64,000 nt of DNA from Komagataeibacter saccharivorans. GTDB taxonomy: Bacteria; Pseudomonadota; Alphaproteobacteria; Acetobacterales; Acetobacteraceae. The position numbers and the translations under genes are program-made. Positions 36,569 through 46,464 of the stretch are shown in pieces. The first letter of the stretch is position 1, and every line of letters begins with the position of its first letter. The notes under the pieces are model-generated. The model made no database searches, was not told the DNA's origin, and saw only the letters and a list, made by a program, of their open reading frames with translations. The stretch covers positions 1 to 64,000 of the forward strand of contig NZ_NKTY01000011.1 in assembly GCF_003207825.1 (NCBI RefSeq), in the 5' to 3' direction.

Positions 36569-37510
36569 ATGAAGCCTGAAATCCTGCTGCTGGAACCCAT
36601 GATGCCGGAAATCGAGCAACAGCTTGATGCGGCCTATACGGTCCATCGTCACACACCCTCCGCAACGCTGGCCGCGACACTGGGGGATGCGGCGGGCCGG
36701 ATACGGGCGGTTGCGACCGGCGGCGGGACGGGCGTGCCCGATGCGGTCATGGATATCCTGCCCGCCCTTGGGCTGATCGCCATAAACGGGATCGGGACCG
36801 ACGCCGTCAATCTGGATCTGGCCCGGCAGCGGAAAGTGCATGTCACGACCACCCCCGGTGTCCTGACGGATGACGTGGCGGATATGGCGATGGGGCTGAT
36901 CCTGTCGCTGCTGCGGGGCCTGCCTGCCGGGGATCGTTACGTGCGTGCGGGGGAATGGGGCAAGGCACCCGGCCCGACGCTGGGCCGCAAGGTATCGGGG
37001 CGGAAGCTGGGCATTCTGGGCATGGGGCATGTGGGGCAGGCCATTGCACGCCGGGCCGGGGCGTTTGGCATGCCCGTCGCCTATACCGACCTGCGTGACC
37101 TGAATCTGGAAGGCTACCGTTTTATCCCCGACCTCGCGGCGCTTGCGGCGGATAGTAGCATTCTGGTGGTCGCGGCATCCGGTGGGGCGGGATCACGGCA
37201 TCTGGTCAGCCGACAGGTTCTTGATGCACTGGGGGCGGACGGGTTCCTCATCAACGTAGCCCGTGGTTCGGTGGTGGATGAGCAGGCCCTGAGCAGTGCG
37301 CTGGAAGCGGGAACGCTTGGCGGTGCGGGTCTGGATGTGTTCGAGCATGAACCCGATGTGCCCGAATCCCTGCGCACCAGCCCGCGCACGGTGCTGCAAC
37401 CCCACCGCGCCAGCGCAACGGTGGAAACCCGGCTGGCGATGGGGGATCTGGTCGTACGCAATCTGGCTGCCTATTTTGCGGGCCAGCCCCTGCCTACACC
37501 CGTTATCTGA
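36569..37510 (+). CDS. D-isomer-specific 2-hydroxyacid dehydrogenase, copy B
   Basis: 313 aa paralogue of 9195-10127. GMGHVGQAIA binds the cofactor; the catalytic Arg (NVARGSVVD), Glu (DVFEHEPDVP) and His (LQPHRASATVETR) are conserved. The opening KPEILLLEPMMPEIEQQLD and the segment LLRGLPAGDRYVR are almost identical in both copies. 26 bp after the copy B hydratase, so the hydratase-dehydrogenase order is the same in both modules. Confidence 0.9.
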   Translation: MKPEILLLEPMMPEIEQQLDAAYTVHRHTPSATLAATLGDAAGRIRAVATGGGTGVPDAVMDILPALGLIAINGIGTDAVNLDLARQRKVHVTTTPGVLTDDVADMAMGLILSLLRGLPAGDRYVRAGEWGKAPGPTLGRKVSGRKLGILGMGHVGQAIARRAGAFGMPVAYTDLRDLNLEGYRFIPDLAALAADSSILVVAASGGAGSRHLVSRQVLDALGADGFLINVARGSVVDEQALSSALEAGTLGGAGLDVFEHEPDVPESLRTSPRTVLQPHRASATVETRLAMGDLVVRNLAAYFAGQPLPTPVI

Positions 37511-37519
37511 CGGGCCAGC

Positions 37520-38512
37520 CTACAGCGCGGATCGCAGCGCCGCCGTCAGTTCCAGCGAATGACGGCGCTGCGCGTGATCGAACAGGGGTACGGCGGTCAG
37601 CAGTTCATCAGGCCGGTAACGGGTCATGAAGTCCCGCAGGGATGGTGCAATCGTGTCCACCGATCCGGCAAAGGTAAAGGCCAGCGCGTGGTCCAGCATG
37701 GCCTGTTCCGCAGGTGACCACAGGGCTTCATGCGTGTCATGCGGGGGCGGAAAGGCAATGGGCCGTCCCCGGCGCAGGGCGACGAAGTATTGCTGTAGCG
37801 ACGTGGCCAGGCGCTGTGCCCCGGTCGCATCATCGGCTGCGATGATGTTCACGCTCAGCATCACATGGGGCCGGGGGCAGCGTTCCGATGGTTCGAAACG
37901 TGCGCGGTAAAGGCTGATTGCCTCCTCCATCTGCGCGGGCGCGAAATGGGATGCAAAGGCATAGGGCAGGCCCAGACGTGCCGCCAGAACGGCGGAAAAA
38001 AGCGACGATCCCAGCAGCCATACCGGCACGCGCAGTCCCGCCCCCGGTATGGCACGGACCCGATGGGTGTCATTTTCGTCCATGGGTTCGAAGTAATGCA
38101 GCAGTTCAACCACATCTTCCGCAAAGCGGTCCGGTGCGTGCGGGTCGCGGCGCAGGGCGCGCGCCGTGTGCTGGTCCGCCCCCGGCGCACGGCCCAGCCC
38201 AAGGTCGATGCGACCTGGAAAAAGCGTTTCCAGCGTGCCGAACTGCTCGGCCACCATAAGGGGGGAATGGTTGGGCAGCATGATGCCGCCTGCCCCCACG
38301 CGGATGCGCTGTGTCGCGGCCGCGACCTGTCCGATCAGGATCCCTGTCGCGGCGGAAGCAATGCCCGGCAGGGCATGGTGTTCCGCCAGCCAGTAGCGAT
38401 GAAAACCCAGCCCGTCCGCCAGTTGCGCCAGATCACACGTGTTGCGCAGCGCATCAGCCACGCCTGATCCGCGTGTGATGAGGGAGAGGTCAAGAACCGA
38501 AAATGGAATCAC
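37520..38512 (-). CDS. Luciferase-like flavin-dependent oxidoreductase (YhbW-like)
   Basis: 330 aa LLM-class monooxygenase-type protein. [22 protein letters not shown] and [25 protein letters not shown] (in parts) are the signature of the F420/FMN group 1 subfamily, and [13 protein letters not shown] follows. Single gene, converging on the copy B dehydrogenase with only 9 bp between the stops. Substrate unknown. Confidence 0.9.
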   Translation of the reverse strand: MIPFSVLDLSLITRGSGVADALRNTCDLAQLADGLGFHRYWLAEHHALPGIASAATGILIGQVAAATQRIRVGAGGIMLPNHSPLMVAEQFGTLETLFPGRIDLGLGRAPGADQHTARALRRDPHAPDRFAEDVVELLHYFEPMDENDTHRVRAIPGAGLRVPVWLLGSSLFSAVLAARLGLPYAFASHFAPAQMEEAISLYRARFEPSERCPRPHVMLSVNIIAADDATGAQRLATSLQQYFVALRRGRPIAFPPPHDTHEALWSPAEQAMLDHALAFTFAGSVDTIAPSLRDFMTRYRPDELLTAVPLFDHAQRRHSLELTAALRSAL

Positions 38513-38624
38513 GCAGGGTCCCCTTCAGCATGGCAGGACAGAGTGGGTGCGCGGGCATGCTGCACGGCGGAACCGTACACAATCCCTTACGTTGGGTCAG
38601 CAGGCATTTTGTGGAGTATATCCC

Positions 38625-38819
38625 ATGCTGACCCTTCTTGTGATCTGCCTGCTCATATTCGCCATTGGCGGGGGCGGCTATGGTTTCCGTTCTGGTTGGT
38701 ACGGGGGTGCCAACAGTCCGGGGCTTAAGGGGATCGGTCTGTTACCGATCCTTTTGCTGGTTATCGCGCTGTTCCTTCTGTTCAACATGCCCGGCACCAG
38801 CAATGCCCCGCTGCCCTGA
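38625..38819 (+). CDS. Small membrane protein, DUF3309-like
   Basis: 64 aa with two hydrophobic segments ([18 protein letters not shown] and [15 protein letters not shown]) joined by a Gly/Ser linker. Resembles the DUF3309 family of tiny membrane proteins of unknown role. GGAG at 38613-38616 precedes the ATG. Its 3' 78 bases overlap the end of the convergent BASS transporter gene. Confidence 0.65.
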   Translation: MLTLLVICLLIFAIGGGGYGFRSGWYGGANSPGLKGIGLLPILLLVIALFLLFNMPGTSNAPLP

Positions 38820-39740
38820 CCGCCCGGAACCGGCTGGACCGGGAGGTCGCCCCGCCCAGATGGCGGCCAGGGCCGAGCCGGAAATATTATGCCAGATCGA
38901 GAATACGGCCCCCGGCAACGCCGCCAGCGGGGAAAAATAGACACGTCCCAGCGTTGCGGCCAGTCCGGAATTCTGCATGCCGACCTCCAGCGCCAGCGTG
39001 CGGCATACCGTTTCGTCAAAACCCAGCAGACGGCCACCCCAGTAACCGCCCAGCAGCCCGATTGCGTTATGCAGCACCACGCCCACCAGTACCAGCGGCC
39101 CCACCGCCGCAAGGGATGGCCGCACACCGGCGACGATACTGCCGATGATGGTCATGATCGCCACCATGGCCACCAGCGGCAGGACCGGTTCGATCCGGCG
39201 GATCGTGCGTGCGCATGATGCGTTGACCACCACCCCGGCCAGAACCGGCAGGGCGACGATTTCCACAATGCTGCGGAACAGGCCCCAGCTATCGACCTGC
39301 ACACCGGCGGAGACATACAGACGGGTCAGCAGCGGGGTGGCGACAATGCCAACCAGTGTGGAAAGCGTGCTGATACTGACCGATAGCGCCAGATCGCCAC
39401 GTGACAGATAGATCATGACATTGGATGCCGTGCCGCTTGACACGCATCCCACCAGCACCATGCCGGTCGCAAGCATGGGGGGCATGCCCAGCAGATGCGC
39501 AATGGCCCACGCCGCCAGCGGCATGACAAGATAATGCAGCGCCACACCGGCCAGCACCGGAAGCGGGCGGCGTGCGATCCGCGCGAAATCCCCCACCGTC
39601 AACGTGACACCCATGGTGAACATGATGAAGGCCAGAAGCGGCGTGATCGCCGGTGTCAGCGCCACGAACGGGGCGGGAAACAGCACGGCGCAAAGCGAGA
39701 CAAGAACCGCCCATACCGGAAAAAGGCGCGTCAGGCTCAC
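38742..39740 (-). CDS. Bile acid:sodium symporter (BASS) family transporter
   Basis: 332 aa inner-membrane carrier, 9-10 helices. [38 protein letters not shown] and [15 protein letters not shown] are the family motifs (relatives: YocS, PanS). A GTG at 39740 is chosen because a G-rich AGGGGGG lies 8 nt ahead; ATG 39764 has no such site. The last 25 or so residues are hydrophilic and overlap the convergent small gene, so the natural C-terminus may have been extended. Probably moves organic anions such as ketopantoate or pyruvate. Confidence 0.88.
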   Translation of the reverse strand: MSLTRLFPVWAVLVSLCAVLFPAPFVALTPAITPLLAFIMFTMGVTLTVGDFARIARRPLPVLAGVALHYLVMPLAAWAIAHLLGMPPMLATGMVLVGCVSSGTASNVMIYLSRGDLALSVSISTLSTLVGIVATPLLTRLYVSAGVQVDSWGLFRSIVEIVALPVLAGVVVNASCARTIRRIEPVLPLVAMVAIMTIIGSIVAGVRPSLAAVGPLVLVGVVLHNAIGLLGGYWGGRLLGFDETVCRTLALEVGMQNSGLAATLGRVYFSPLAALPGAVFSIWHNISGSALAAIWAGRPPGPAGSGRSGQRGIAGAGHVEQKEQRDNQQKDR

Positions 39741-40028
39741 AGTGCCGCCCCCCTGTCCATCCATCGAGTTTTCAATTTCGTGCCCTTCACTTCCTGTTGC
39801 CAACGCATGAGGGGGCCATTTACCCCCATGGGGTCCGGTTTGCATACCTGCCTGCGTATCATCTGCATGGGTTCATCAGCAGACGGGACTGACGGCCTGG
39901 GGCAGGATTGTGGGGAACCAATCCGGTGCCAGGGTGTTTCAGCCATATGCATTCTGGCCCGCGCGACAGCGGTTCAGCCTTCAGTATTTCCGCCATGCCC
40001 GACCATGGCATAAAGTGTGGAGGCATAG

Positions 40029-42029
40029 GTGCCCGATACCATTTATCGCAATGCCCTTTTCTTCGATGGTACGGGATGTGAGCCTGTCGTAACCGACGTG
40101 GCGGTTTCCGATGGCCGGATCAGTGCAATCGGCATCGGGCTTGAAGCCGATGAAAGCACCCGGCAGGTCGCCTGCGGCGGGTTGTGGCTCATGCCCGGCC
40201 TGCTGGATATCCATACGCATCTCGACCTTGAGCTGGAACTTGCCCCTGAACTGCCGGAAGTCGTGCGCCATGGCACGACTGCGGTGGTGATTGGCAACTG
40301 TTCCATCGGCGTAACCTATGGCAACCAGCGCCGGGACGGGGAAGACCCGATCGTTGACTGTTTCGCCCGGGTGGAAAACATGCCCAAAAGCGTGCTGGGC
40401 AAGGTGGCCGATACCTGCACATGGACTGATTCGCAGCAGTATCTCGACCATCTGGGTGGGCTGGCGCTTGGTCCCAATGTCATACCCCTTATTCCCCATT
40501 CCATGTTGCGGGTCGAAGTCATGGGGTTGCAGGCGTCCATCAACCGCAGGCCCACCCGGCGCGAACGCGCAAGCATGGAACGTCTGCTTGATGCGGGCAT
40601 GGCGCAGGGATATGCCGGTTTTTCAACCGATGCCCTGCCCTTCCATTTTCTGGCGAACAGCCCGCACAAGAAAAGCCGGATTCCAACGCAGTACGCAGGC
40701 TTCCGCGAACTGGCGCGGTTGACCGGGGTGGTGCGGCGCTATGGCCGCGTATGGCAGGCGACGCCACCCAAGGACAATATTTTCGAGGCATTCCGCAGTT
40801 TTCTGCTGACTAGCGGTCGCCTGTTTGGCCGCCCCCTGCGCACGACGGTGCTGGCCATTCTCGACCTGCATACGAACCGTGCCGCGGTGAAGCTGTGCCT
40901 TATGCTTTCGGCCATCCTCAATTCCCGCCTTCTGGACGGGATGTTCCGGTTTCAGGTCCTGTCCGGCACGTTCCGTATATGGAGCGACGGGGCAATAAAT
41001 CCGCTGGCCGATGAAATTCCCGAACTGCGCGCCCTGAATGAATGCGAGCCAGAGGACCGGGCCGCGCGGGCGCGCATCCTGAATAATCCGGAATGGATCG
41101 CATCATTCCGGCATATGTGGCTCAACGGCAAGAAAGGTCTGTCGCTGGCCCGGCTGCGCCGCGTGCTGCGGCAGGAAGAAACGGTGCTGACCCGCAGGCT
41201 TGCGGATATGATGGTCAGCGAATGCCCGTTGGACAACTGGTGCGATCACACGCTGGATGCCCCGTATCAGCGCCTGTTATGCTGGCAGGAATCCGGCGGC
41301 CAGCTTGGCGCGGCGACCTCGGCTGAAGCGCGGTTTTTTGAAACCTTTCCCAATCCCATATGCGATGACGCGGCCTTCATCGTGCATCTGCTGCGGCAGT
41401 GGGATACCGACCTGCGATGGGAAACGACGATTGCCAACCGGAACCCTGCCGTACTGGAAAAACTTCTGTTCCATCCCCTGACCCTGCCGGGGTTCAATGA
41501 TAGCGGTGCGCATCTGGCCAATATCGGTTTTTATGACGGCAACCTGCGTTTCCTCAAAATAGCCCAGAAACAGGGATTGCAGAAGGTGGCGCAGGCCGTG
41601 CATCGGCTGACCGGCCTGCCTGCGGAATTCTTCAACCTCAATACGGGCGTAGCGAAGGTTGGCGCGCAGGCGGATCTGTGTCTGATCGACCCCACGGCCC
41701 TGCGGCAGTGGAATCCGGAACGAACCTATGAATTCGTCTATCGCAGCCAGTTGGGCTGTCGGCAGGTCATCAATCGCCCAAAAGGCGTGGTGCATGAAGT
41801 CATGATCGCGGGCAGGACGGCATGGCGTGACGAAGAATATGTGCCCGATTTTGGACAGACGCAGTTTGGCCGCGTCCTGAAGCCACAGGACCATCCCGAT
41901 GAACAGATGCGCGATGCTGCGGCACGGGCTACGGCGGAACAGAACCCCGATATGAACCCGCTGGACAACGCCGTCCGCGCCAGGGTGCGCGCGACCTACC
42001 AGAACGTGGTCATGCTTCTGCCGCAGTAG
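40029..42029 (+). CDS. N-acyl-D-amino-acid deacylase-like amidohydrolase
   Basis: 666 aa metal-dependent hydrolase. The metal-binding DIHTHLD, the segment GTTAVVIGNCSIGV and the late FNDSGAHLANIG identify the D-aminoacylase/dihydroorotase-like group. It is longer than classical D-aminoacylase (about 480 aa) owing to a middle insertion. GGAGG at 40019-40023 sits 5 bases before the GTG start. It converges on a class IV aminotransferase that could act on D-amino acids, which suggests D-amino-acid release and use (inference). Confidence 0.85.
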   Translation: MPDTIYRNALFFDGTGCEPVVTDVAVSDGRISAIGIGLEADESTRQVACGGLWLMPGLLDIHTHLDLELELAPELPEVVRHGTTAVVIGNCSIGVTYGNQRRDGEDPIVDCFARVENMPKSVLGKVADTCTWTDSQQYLDHLGGLALGPNVIPLIPHSMLRVEVMGLQASINRRPTRRERASMERLLDAGMAQGYAGFSTDALPFHFLANSPHKKSRIPTQYAGFRELARLTGVVRRYGRVWQATPPKDNIFEAFRSFLLTSGRLFGRPLRTTVLAILDLHTNRAAVKLCLMLSAILNSRLLDGMFRFQVLSGTFRIWSDGAINPLADEIPELRALNECEPEDRAARARILNNPEWIASFRHMWLNGKKGLSLARLRRVLRQEETVLTRRLADMMVSECPLDNWCDHTLDAPYQRLLCWQESGGQLGAATSAEARFFETFPNPICDDAAFIVHLLRQWDTDLRWETTIANRNPAVLEKLLFHPLTLPGFNDSGAHLANIGFYDGNLRFLKIAQKQGLQKVAQAVHRLTGLPAEFFNLNTGVAKVGAQADLCLIDPTALRQWNPERTYEFVYRSQLGCRQVINRPKGVVHEVMIAGRTAWRDEEYVPDFGQTQFGRVLKPQDHPDEQMRDAAARATAEQNPDMNPLDNAVRARVRATYQNVVMLLPQ

Positions 42030-42038
42030 CCCTGCGCT

Positions 42039-42902
42039 TCAGCCGCCGATGGGGGGCAGGCTGTCTATGTAGTTCAGGTAAAGCTGCTGCAGCCGCTGCG
42101 TGGTTGCGCCGCGCTGTCCGTTTCCGATCGTGCTGTCCCCGATGCGGACAACCGGCATGACAAGGCTGGTGGCACTGGTCAGGAACACTTCAGGCGCGGC
42201 AAGCAGCGCGTCCACGGTTATGGTCTCTTCACGCACGGTAAGCCCCGCCTCGCGTGCAAGGATCATCACACGGTTGCGGGTGCAGCCGGGTAGCAACTCG
42301 TGTGAAAGGGCACGGGTAACGACGTCACCCTGTGCTGTCACGATGAACACATTGGCCGAGGCCCCTTCGGTCACGCCCGTACTGTCGTAAAAAATGGCGT
42401 CCTGCCTGCCATGAGCCATGGCGGCCTTTTTCGCCATGACCTGTGGCAGCAGCATGATGGTCTTGATGTCGCGGCGCAGCCAGCGGATGTCGGGCACCAG
42501 ATCAACGGCGATGCCGGATTGCAGCGCAGGTGCCGCCAGCGCGTCCTTTTCCTGCGCAAGGATCAGCAGGGTCGGGCGCGTGCTGGCCTCACCCGTGAAG
42601 TTTCGTTCCCCCGCGCCGGACGTGATCTGAAGGTAGATGAAGCCGTCTGTTATGGCGTTGCGCGTGATGATTTCTGCTAAAATGGCGGGCAGTGCCGCGC
42701 GTTCCGGCGGGACGGGAATGCCGGTTTCACGCAGCGAGCGGTCAAGGCGGCTGAGGTGGCTGTCCAGATCGACCAGCCTGCGCCCTACAACCAGCCAGAC
42801 TTCATAAATCCCTTCGCCAAACAGGAACCCGCGATCGAAGGCGGACACGGTTGCCTGTTCAGGCGGCAGGTAACGGCCATTGAGAAACAGTTCACCCGAC
42901 AT
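42039..42902 (-). CDS. Class IV aminotransferase (D-amino acid aminotransferase-like)
   Basis: 287 aa fold-type IV PLP enzyme. FDRGFLFGEGIYEVW opens the family pattern, the PLP Lys is in RRDIKTIMLLPQVMAK, and EGASANVFIV with SHELLPGCTRNRV completes it. The DIK-containing segment fits D-alanine aminotransferases better than BCAT (IlvE) or ADC lyase (PabC), but assignment by motif is not certain. AAGGAAGG a few bases before ATG 42902 fixes the start. Converges on the deacylase gene. Confidence 0.83.
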   Translation of the reverse strand: MSGELFLNGRYLPPEQATVSAFDRGFLFGEGIYEVWLVVGRRLVDLDSHLSRLDRSLRETGIPVPPERAALPAILAEIITRNAITDGFIYLQITSGAGERNFTGEASTRPTLLILAQEKDALAAPALQSGIAVDLVPDIRWLRRDIKTIMLLPQVMAKKAAMAHGRQDAIFYDSTGVTEGASANVFIVTAQGDVVTRALSHELLPGCTRNRVMILAREAGLTVREETITVDALLAAPEVFLTSATSLVMPVVRIGDSTIGNGQRGATTQRLQQLYLNYIDSLPPIGG

Positions 42903-43137
42903 GTGCGCCTTCCTTTGCGTCAATGGGATTGCCCCCTGATACAGGGAATGAAACCGAAAAAACAGGGAGCCAGACCGTAATCATTACGCAATGATCCAGT
43001 GGTTGCCATAGCTCCACGCGGTCGGCTGCCATGCCCGGTCTGCGCGCCTGTGCGTTCTTCTCCCCCCTTGCGTGTTCACCACGCGGCAACACCCCCCTTC
43101 AAAGATTCGATACCCCTGCCCGCGCTGGCCCCGTGTT

Positions 43138-44388
43138 ATGACTGTCAGCCTTGTGAAGCCAGTGATGGGAGCGTGGCCCCTTTTGTCGTGTCGGTTACAA
43201 ACCGGTTTTTTGGTTTGCCTGTCCCTGCTGGGTCCGTGTGGTATCGCGCATGGACAAAGCATTCCCGCAATCACCCTGCCCGGCATTATCATCCGGCCCT
43301 ATGCCACGGACCAGCTTGATGTAGGCGGCTTTGCCCATGCCGCGCCCCAGCAGCCCGGAACCGGCGCCCGTGGCGCACGCCTGCGCAATGGCGTGCGGAT
43401 GGATATTCACAAACAGGTGGAAATTGGCGCGATATGGGATGCGGGCCCCGCGCCCGGCGGGCCGATGCGCCTGTTTGAAGGACAGGTTTCCTATATCGGG
43501 CTGAAGCATTTCGTCTTTACCGCCGGTATTTTCAAACCCAGCTTCGGCCTTGAATCCATGCAGGCGCAGGGGGATACGGTCTTTGTCGAACGGGCCAGCA
43601 TTTCCACCCTTACGCGCAATCTGGCTACAGGCATTGAACGGCAGGCCGTGCAGGCTGAATCCTATGGCAGGCGCTATCATGTGGCCCTTTCCGCCACGGG
43701 CGGCACCGCAGGGCCCGGCGAAGATGGCAACCAGCGCGCCATGGCGTTCCGTCTGGTGGGGCTGCCGGTGCGCACCCGCTCGGTCCTGCTCCATCTGGGT
43801 GTTTCGGGGGAATGGGTGTTCCGGCCCGCATCCGCCCGCAACGCCAGCCCTGCCCTGTCCTTTGCCGATACGCCCGAAATGAATACGGGCACCGACGCGA
43901 AATACCTTGGAACCGGAAAAATCGCGGCAGACAGCGCCGGAGCGTTCGGCATGGAGGCCGCTCTGGCATGGAAAAAGCTGCTTTTCCAAGGGGAAGGATA
44001 CGATATTCTGGTCAACAGCCATACCGGCAGCAGCGGCAGGCAATTACAGTTTCACGGATGGTACGGCCAGCTTGCCTATACCATCAACGGTCAGCCACGC
44101 GCATGGAAGGGACGCACCGCCGCCTTTTCATCGCCTGTGTGCGACCGCAGGCAGACCGTATTGTGCAATGGGTATGGCGTGCTGGAAGTAGCGGCCCGCT
44201 ATTCCCATGCGAACCTGGATTCAGCCCCGATTTCGGGGGGCAACCAGCAGGTCGGCACGCTGGCGGTCAACTGGTGGCCCACGGCGATCGTGCGCATGAC
44301 GATGCAGTATGAATACGGGCAGGTCAGCGGTGGCCGGAATCCGGAACATTTTCATGGCATCATGTCGCTGTTCCAGATCAAGTTCTGA
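43138..44388 (+). CDS. Phosphate-selective porin O/P-like outer-membrane protein
   Basis: About 416 aa with a signal peptide ending near CGIAHGQ. The barrel part has VEIGAIWDAGPAPGG, YIGLKHFVFTAGIFKPSFGLE and FVERASISTLTRNLATG, the arrangement of OprO/OprP-type porins, and it ends LFQIKF with terminal Phe. Start uncertain between ATG 43138 and 43165. No Pho box recognised; the ligand may not be phosphate. Confidence 0.8.
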   Translation: MTVSLVKPVMGAWPLLSCRLQTGFLVCLSLLGPCGIAHGQSIPAITLPGIIIRPYATDQLDVGGFAHAAPQQPGTGARGARLRNGVRMDIHKQVEIGAIWDAGPAPGGPMRLFEGQVSYIGLKHFVFTAGIFKPSFGLESMQAQGDTVFVERASISTLTRNLATGIERQAVQAESYGRRYHVALSATGGTAGPGEDGNQRAMAFRLVGLPVRTRSVLLHLGVSGEWVFRPASARNASPALSFADTPEMNTGTDAKYLGTGKIAADSAGAFGMEAALAWKKLLFQGEGYDILVNSHTGSSGRQLQFHGWYGQLAYTINGQPRAWKGRTAAFSSPVCDRRQTVLCNGYGVLEVAARYSHANLDSAPISGGNQQVGTLAVNWWPTAIVRMTMQYEYGQVSGGRNPEHFHGIMSLFQIKF

Positions 44389-44394
44389 TGTGTT

Positions 44395-44416
44395 CCCGCG
44401 CGCCTGGGCGCGCGGG
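44395..44416. terminator. Bidirectional stem-loop between convergent genes
   Basis: CCCGCGCGCC pairs with GGCGCGCGGG, 6 bp after the porin stop and 19 bp from the stop of the minus-strand lipoprotein gene. Likely serves both. Confidence 0.65.
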
Positions 44417-44435
44417 TATCTGTAACCGGGCGGGA

Positions 44436-44633
44436 TTAGCGGCCCCCCATGCCCCCTCCGGGATAGGGACCACCACCCTGACGCCCCGGTCCGGGTCCGC
44501 CGCCATAGCCGCCGCCGTAATGGCCATCCTGATAATAGCCGTCACGACCGCCATGGTGGGGATGGCCGCCGTAACATGCGGCCAGCGCGGCGCTGATCGC
44601 CACGACGTAAAGGGTCCTGATGAAAGGTTTCAT
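44436..44633 (-). CDS. Small Gly/His/Tyr-rich lipoprotein
   Basis: 65 aa. KPFIRTLYVVAISAALAAC is a lipoprotein signal with Cys at the cleavage point. The mature part consists of YGGHPHHGGRDGYY-type and GGG-rich sequence ending PGGGMGGR, with no folded domain evident. AGGAGGA immediately upstream selects ATG 44633. Confidence 0.7.
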   Translation of the reverse strand: MKPFIRTLYVVAISAALAACYGGHPHHGGRDGYYQDGHYGGGYGGGPGPGRQGGGPYPGGGMGGR

Positions 44634-44727
44634 GTCTTCCTCCTGCAACTTGAAGACGAACGTTGCAGCGCAAGGAAGGTTTGATTGCGGTTAAATCCTG
44701 GCGGGAATGCGGCTGCGTGGGGTGGGT

Positions 44728-45681
44728 TCAGGCGTCAGTTTCCGGTGCGGCCGGGTCTTCGCTTGCGGCCCGGCACCCTTCGGGCACGTTTTCGCGCAGG
44801 AAGTGGGCGAATTCGTTGAAGGCGGCGGCCCGCGGGTCTGTCGTGCGCCAGACAAGCCCGATGGTGCGCCGGGCTTCGGGAATGGGGACAAGGGAAATCA
44901 GGTCCGACCACTCGCTGCGGTTGCGCAGCGCAAGACGCGGGATGAGGGAGTAGCCTTCCCCCGCGCCGATCATGTGCCACAGCATTTCAAGGCTTGCGGC
45001 AAGACGCTGGTGGTCGCGTTGCAGGGGCATGCCACACAGCGCCAGTGCCTGATCGCGCAGGCAGTGCCCGTCTTCCAGCAAAAGCAGGTCCGGTCCCTGC
45101 AGGTCCGGCATGGTCAGGCCCGGACGTGTGGCCAGAGGGTGCTCGGCGGGAAAGGCGGCCACAAACGGCTCGTCGAACAGGGGCACGCAGTGAAAATTAT
45201 CGCCCTTGACCGGCAGGGCCGCAAAGACAAGATCCAGTTCATCATGCCGCAGGGCGTCCAGCATGATGTTGGTCAGGCTGTCGGTCAGTTGCAGTTTCAG
45301 TTGCGGGTAGGTCCGGCGCAGCAGCGGCAGCAGGCTGGGTACGTAATACGGGCCAAGGGTTGCTATGACCCCCATGCGCAGCACCCCTTCCAGCGGGCCG
45401 GTCTGCACGCGGGCGGCTTCGATCATCGCACGGGCGGCGGCCAGCACGTCGCGGGCACGGGCGATCAGGCGCGCGCCATCCGGTGTCAGCGTGACGTGGC
45501 GGCGGGAGCGTTCAAACAGCACGATACCCAGCAGCCCTTCCAGCTTGCGCACCTGTTCCGACAGGCCGCCCTGGCTTACCCCGCAGCGTTCCGCCGCGCG
45601 GGAAAAGTTACGCAGGTCATCAACCGCCACCACATATTCGATATCCCGTAGCGACAGACCGGAAAGGGGAATATACGTCAT
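44728..45681 (-). CDS. oxyR: Hydrogen peroxide-sensing LysR regulator OxyR
   Basis: 317 aa. N-terminal winged helix with NFSRAAERCGVSQGGLSEQV and the long dimer helix; the C-terminal sensor contains GHCLRDQALALCG with Cys207 and Cys216, nine residues apart, equivalent to the peroxide-reactive Cys199/Cys208 of E. coli. Divergent from ahpC-ahpF with a 142-bp shared control region, the classic arrangement for an OxyR regulating peroxidase genes. Confidence 0.93.
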   Translation of the reverse strand: MTYIPLSGLSLRDIEYVVAVDDLRNFSRAAERCGVSQGGLSEQVRKLEGLLGIVLFERSRRHVTLTPDGARLIARARDVLAAARAMIEAARVQTGPLEGVLRMGVIATLGPYYVPSLLPLLRRTYPQLKLQLTDSLTNIMLDALRHDELDLVFAALPVKGDNFHCVPLFDEPFVAAFPAEHPLATRPGLTMPDLQGPDLLLLEDGHCLRDQALALCGMPLQRDHQRLAASLEMLWHMIGAGEGYSLIPRLALRNRSEWSDLISLVPIPEARRTIGLVWRTTDPRAAAFNEFAHFLRENVPEGCRAASEDPAAPETDA

Positions 45682-45823
45682 GGGTATAGATAGGACCGAT
45701 TCCTGTCTGTTTGTAAAATGGTTTTACCGATTACAGCCATTGACAGAAACTGTTTCCCCGCATTTCGTGTTCGTGGGACAACAGGCCCGTCAACATTGAC
45801 AGTGCAAGCAAGGAGAATTCCAC
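45682..45823. promoter_or_regulatory. oxyR-ahpC shared control region with candidate OxyR site
   Basis: Near the oxyR start lies ATAGATAGGACC followed by GATTCCTGTC (45686-45707), an imperfect inverted repeat (GATAGGA / TTCCTGTC) and a candidate OxyR half-site series beginning ATAG. TTGACA at 45740-45745 could be an ahpC -35 box, but no good -10 is seen 17 bp on. AAGGAG at about 45810 is the ahpC ribosome site. Confidence 0.4.
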
Positions 45824-46387
45824 ATGGCACGCATCAATTCGCCACTGAAGCCTTTTGAAACCGACGCCTTCCACAACGGCCAGTTCATCAAGGTGACCGA
45901 TGCCGACGTGAAGGGCAAATGGTCCGTATTCTTCTTCTACCCCGCCGACTTCACGTTCGTCTGCCCGACCGAGCTTGAGGATCTGGCCGACAACTACGAG
46001 ACGTTCAAGAAGCTGGGCGTTGAAATCTATTCGGTCTCCACCGACAAGCATTTCACGCACAAGGCATGGCACGACACGTCGCCGGCCATCGGCAAGATCC
46101 AGTACGTCATGCTGGGCGACCCGACCGGCCAGATCGCGCGCAACTTCGACGTGCTGATCGAGGAAGCAGGTCTTGCCGATCGCGGCACGTTCCTGATCGA
46201 TCCGGAAGGCAAGATCCAGTACATCGAGATCACGGCAGGCGGCGTGGGCCGTAGTGCCGCCGAACTGATCGACAAGATCCAGGCCGCGCAGTACGTCGCA
46301 AGCCATCCCGGTGAAGTCTGCCCGGCGAAGTGGAAGGAAGGCGCCGAGACGCTGACCCCGTCGCTGGACCTCGTCGGCAAGATCTGA
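45824..46387 (+). CDS. ahpC: Alkyl hydroperoxide reductase, peroxiredoxin subunit AhpC
   Basis: 187 aa 2-Cys peroxiredoxin. The peroxidatic Cys47 is in [17 protein letters not shown] and the resolving Cys in [13 protein letters not shown]. Reduced by AhpF, encoded 77 bp downstream. Removes hydrogen peroxide and organic hydroperoxides in the cytosol, fitting an organism with intense membrane oxidase activity. Confidence 0.97.
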   Translation: MARINSPLKPFETDAFHNGQFIKVTDADVKGKWSVFFFYPADFTFVCPTELEDLADNYETFKKLGVEIYSVSTDKHFTHKAWHDTSPAIGKIQYVMLGDPTGQIARNFDVLIEEAGLADRGTFLIDPEGKIQYIEITAGGVGRSAAELIDKIQAAQYVASHPGEVCPAKWKEGAETLTPSLDLVGKI

Positions 46388-46464
46388 TCCCGACGGCGGT
46401 GGCCCGAGCCTGCGGGACCGGGCCACCGCGCTTCACCTTTTCAGGAAAAGCGGAGTTCACTCCC

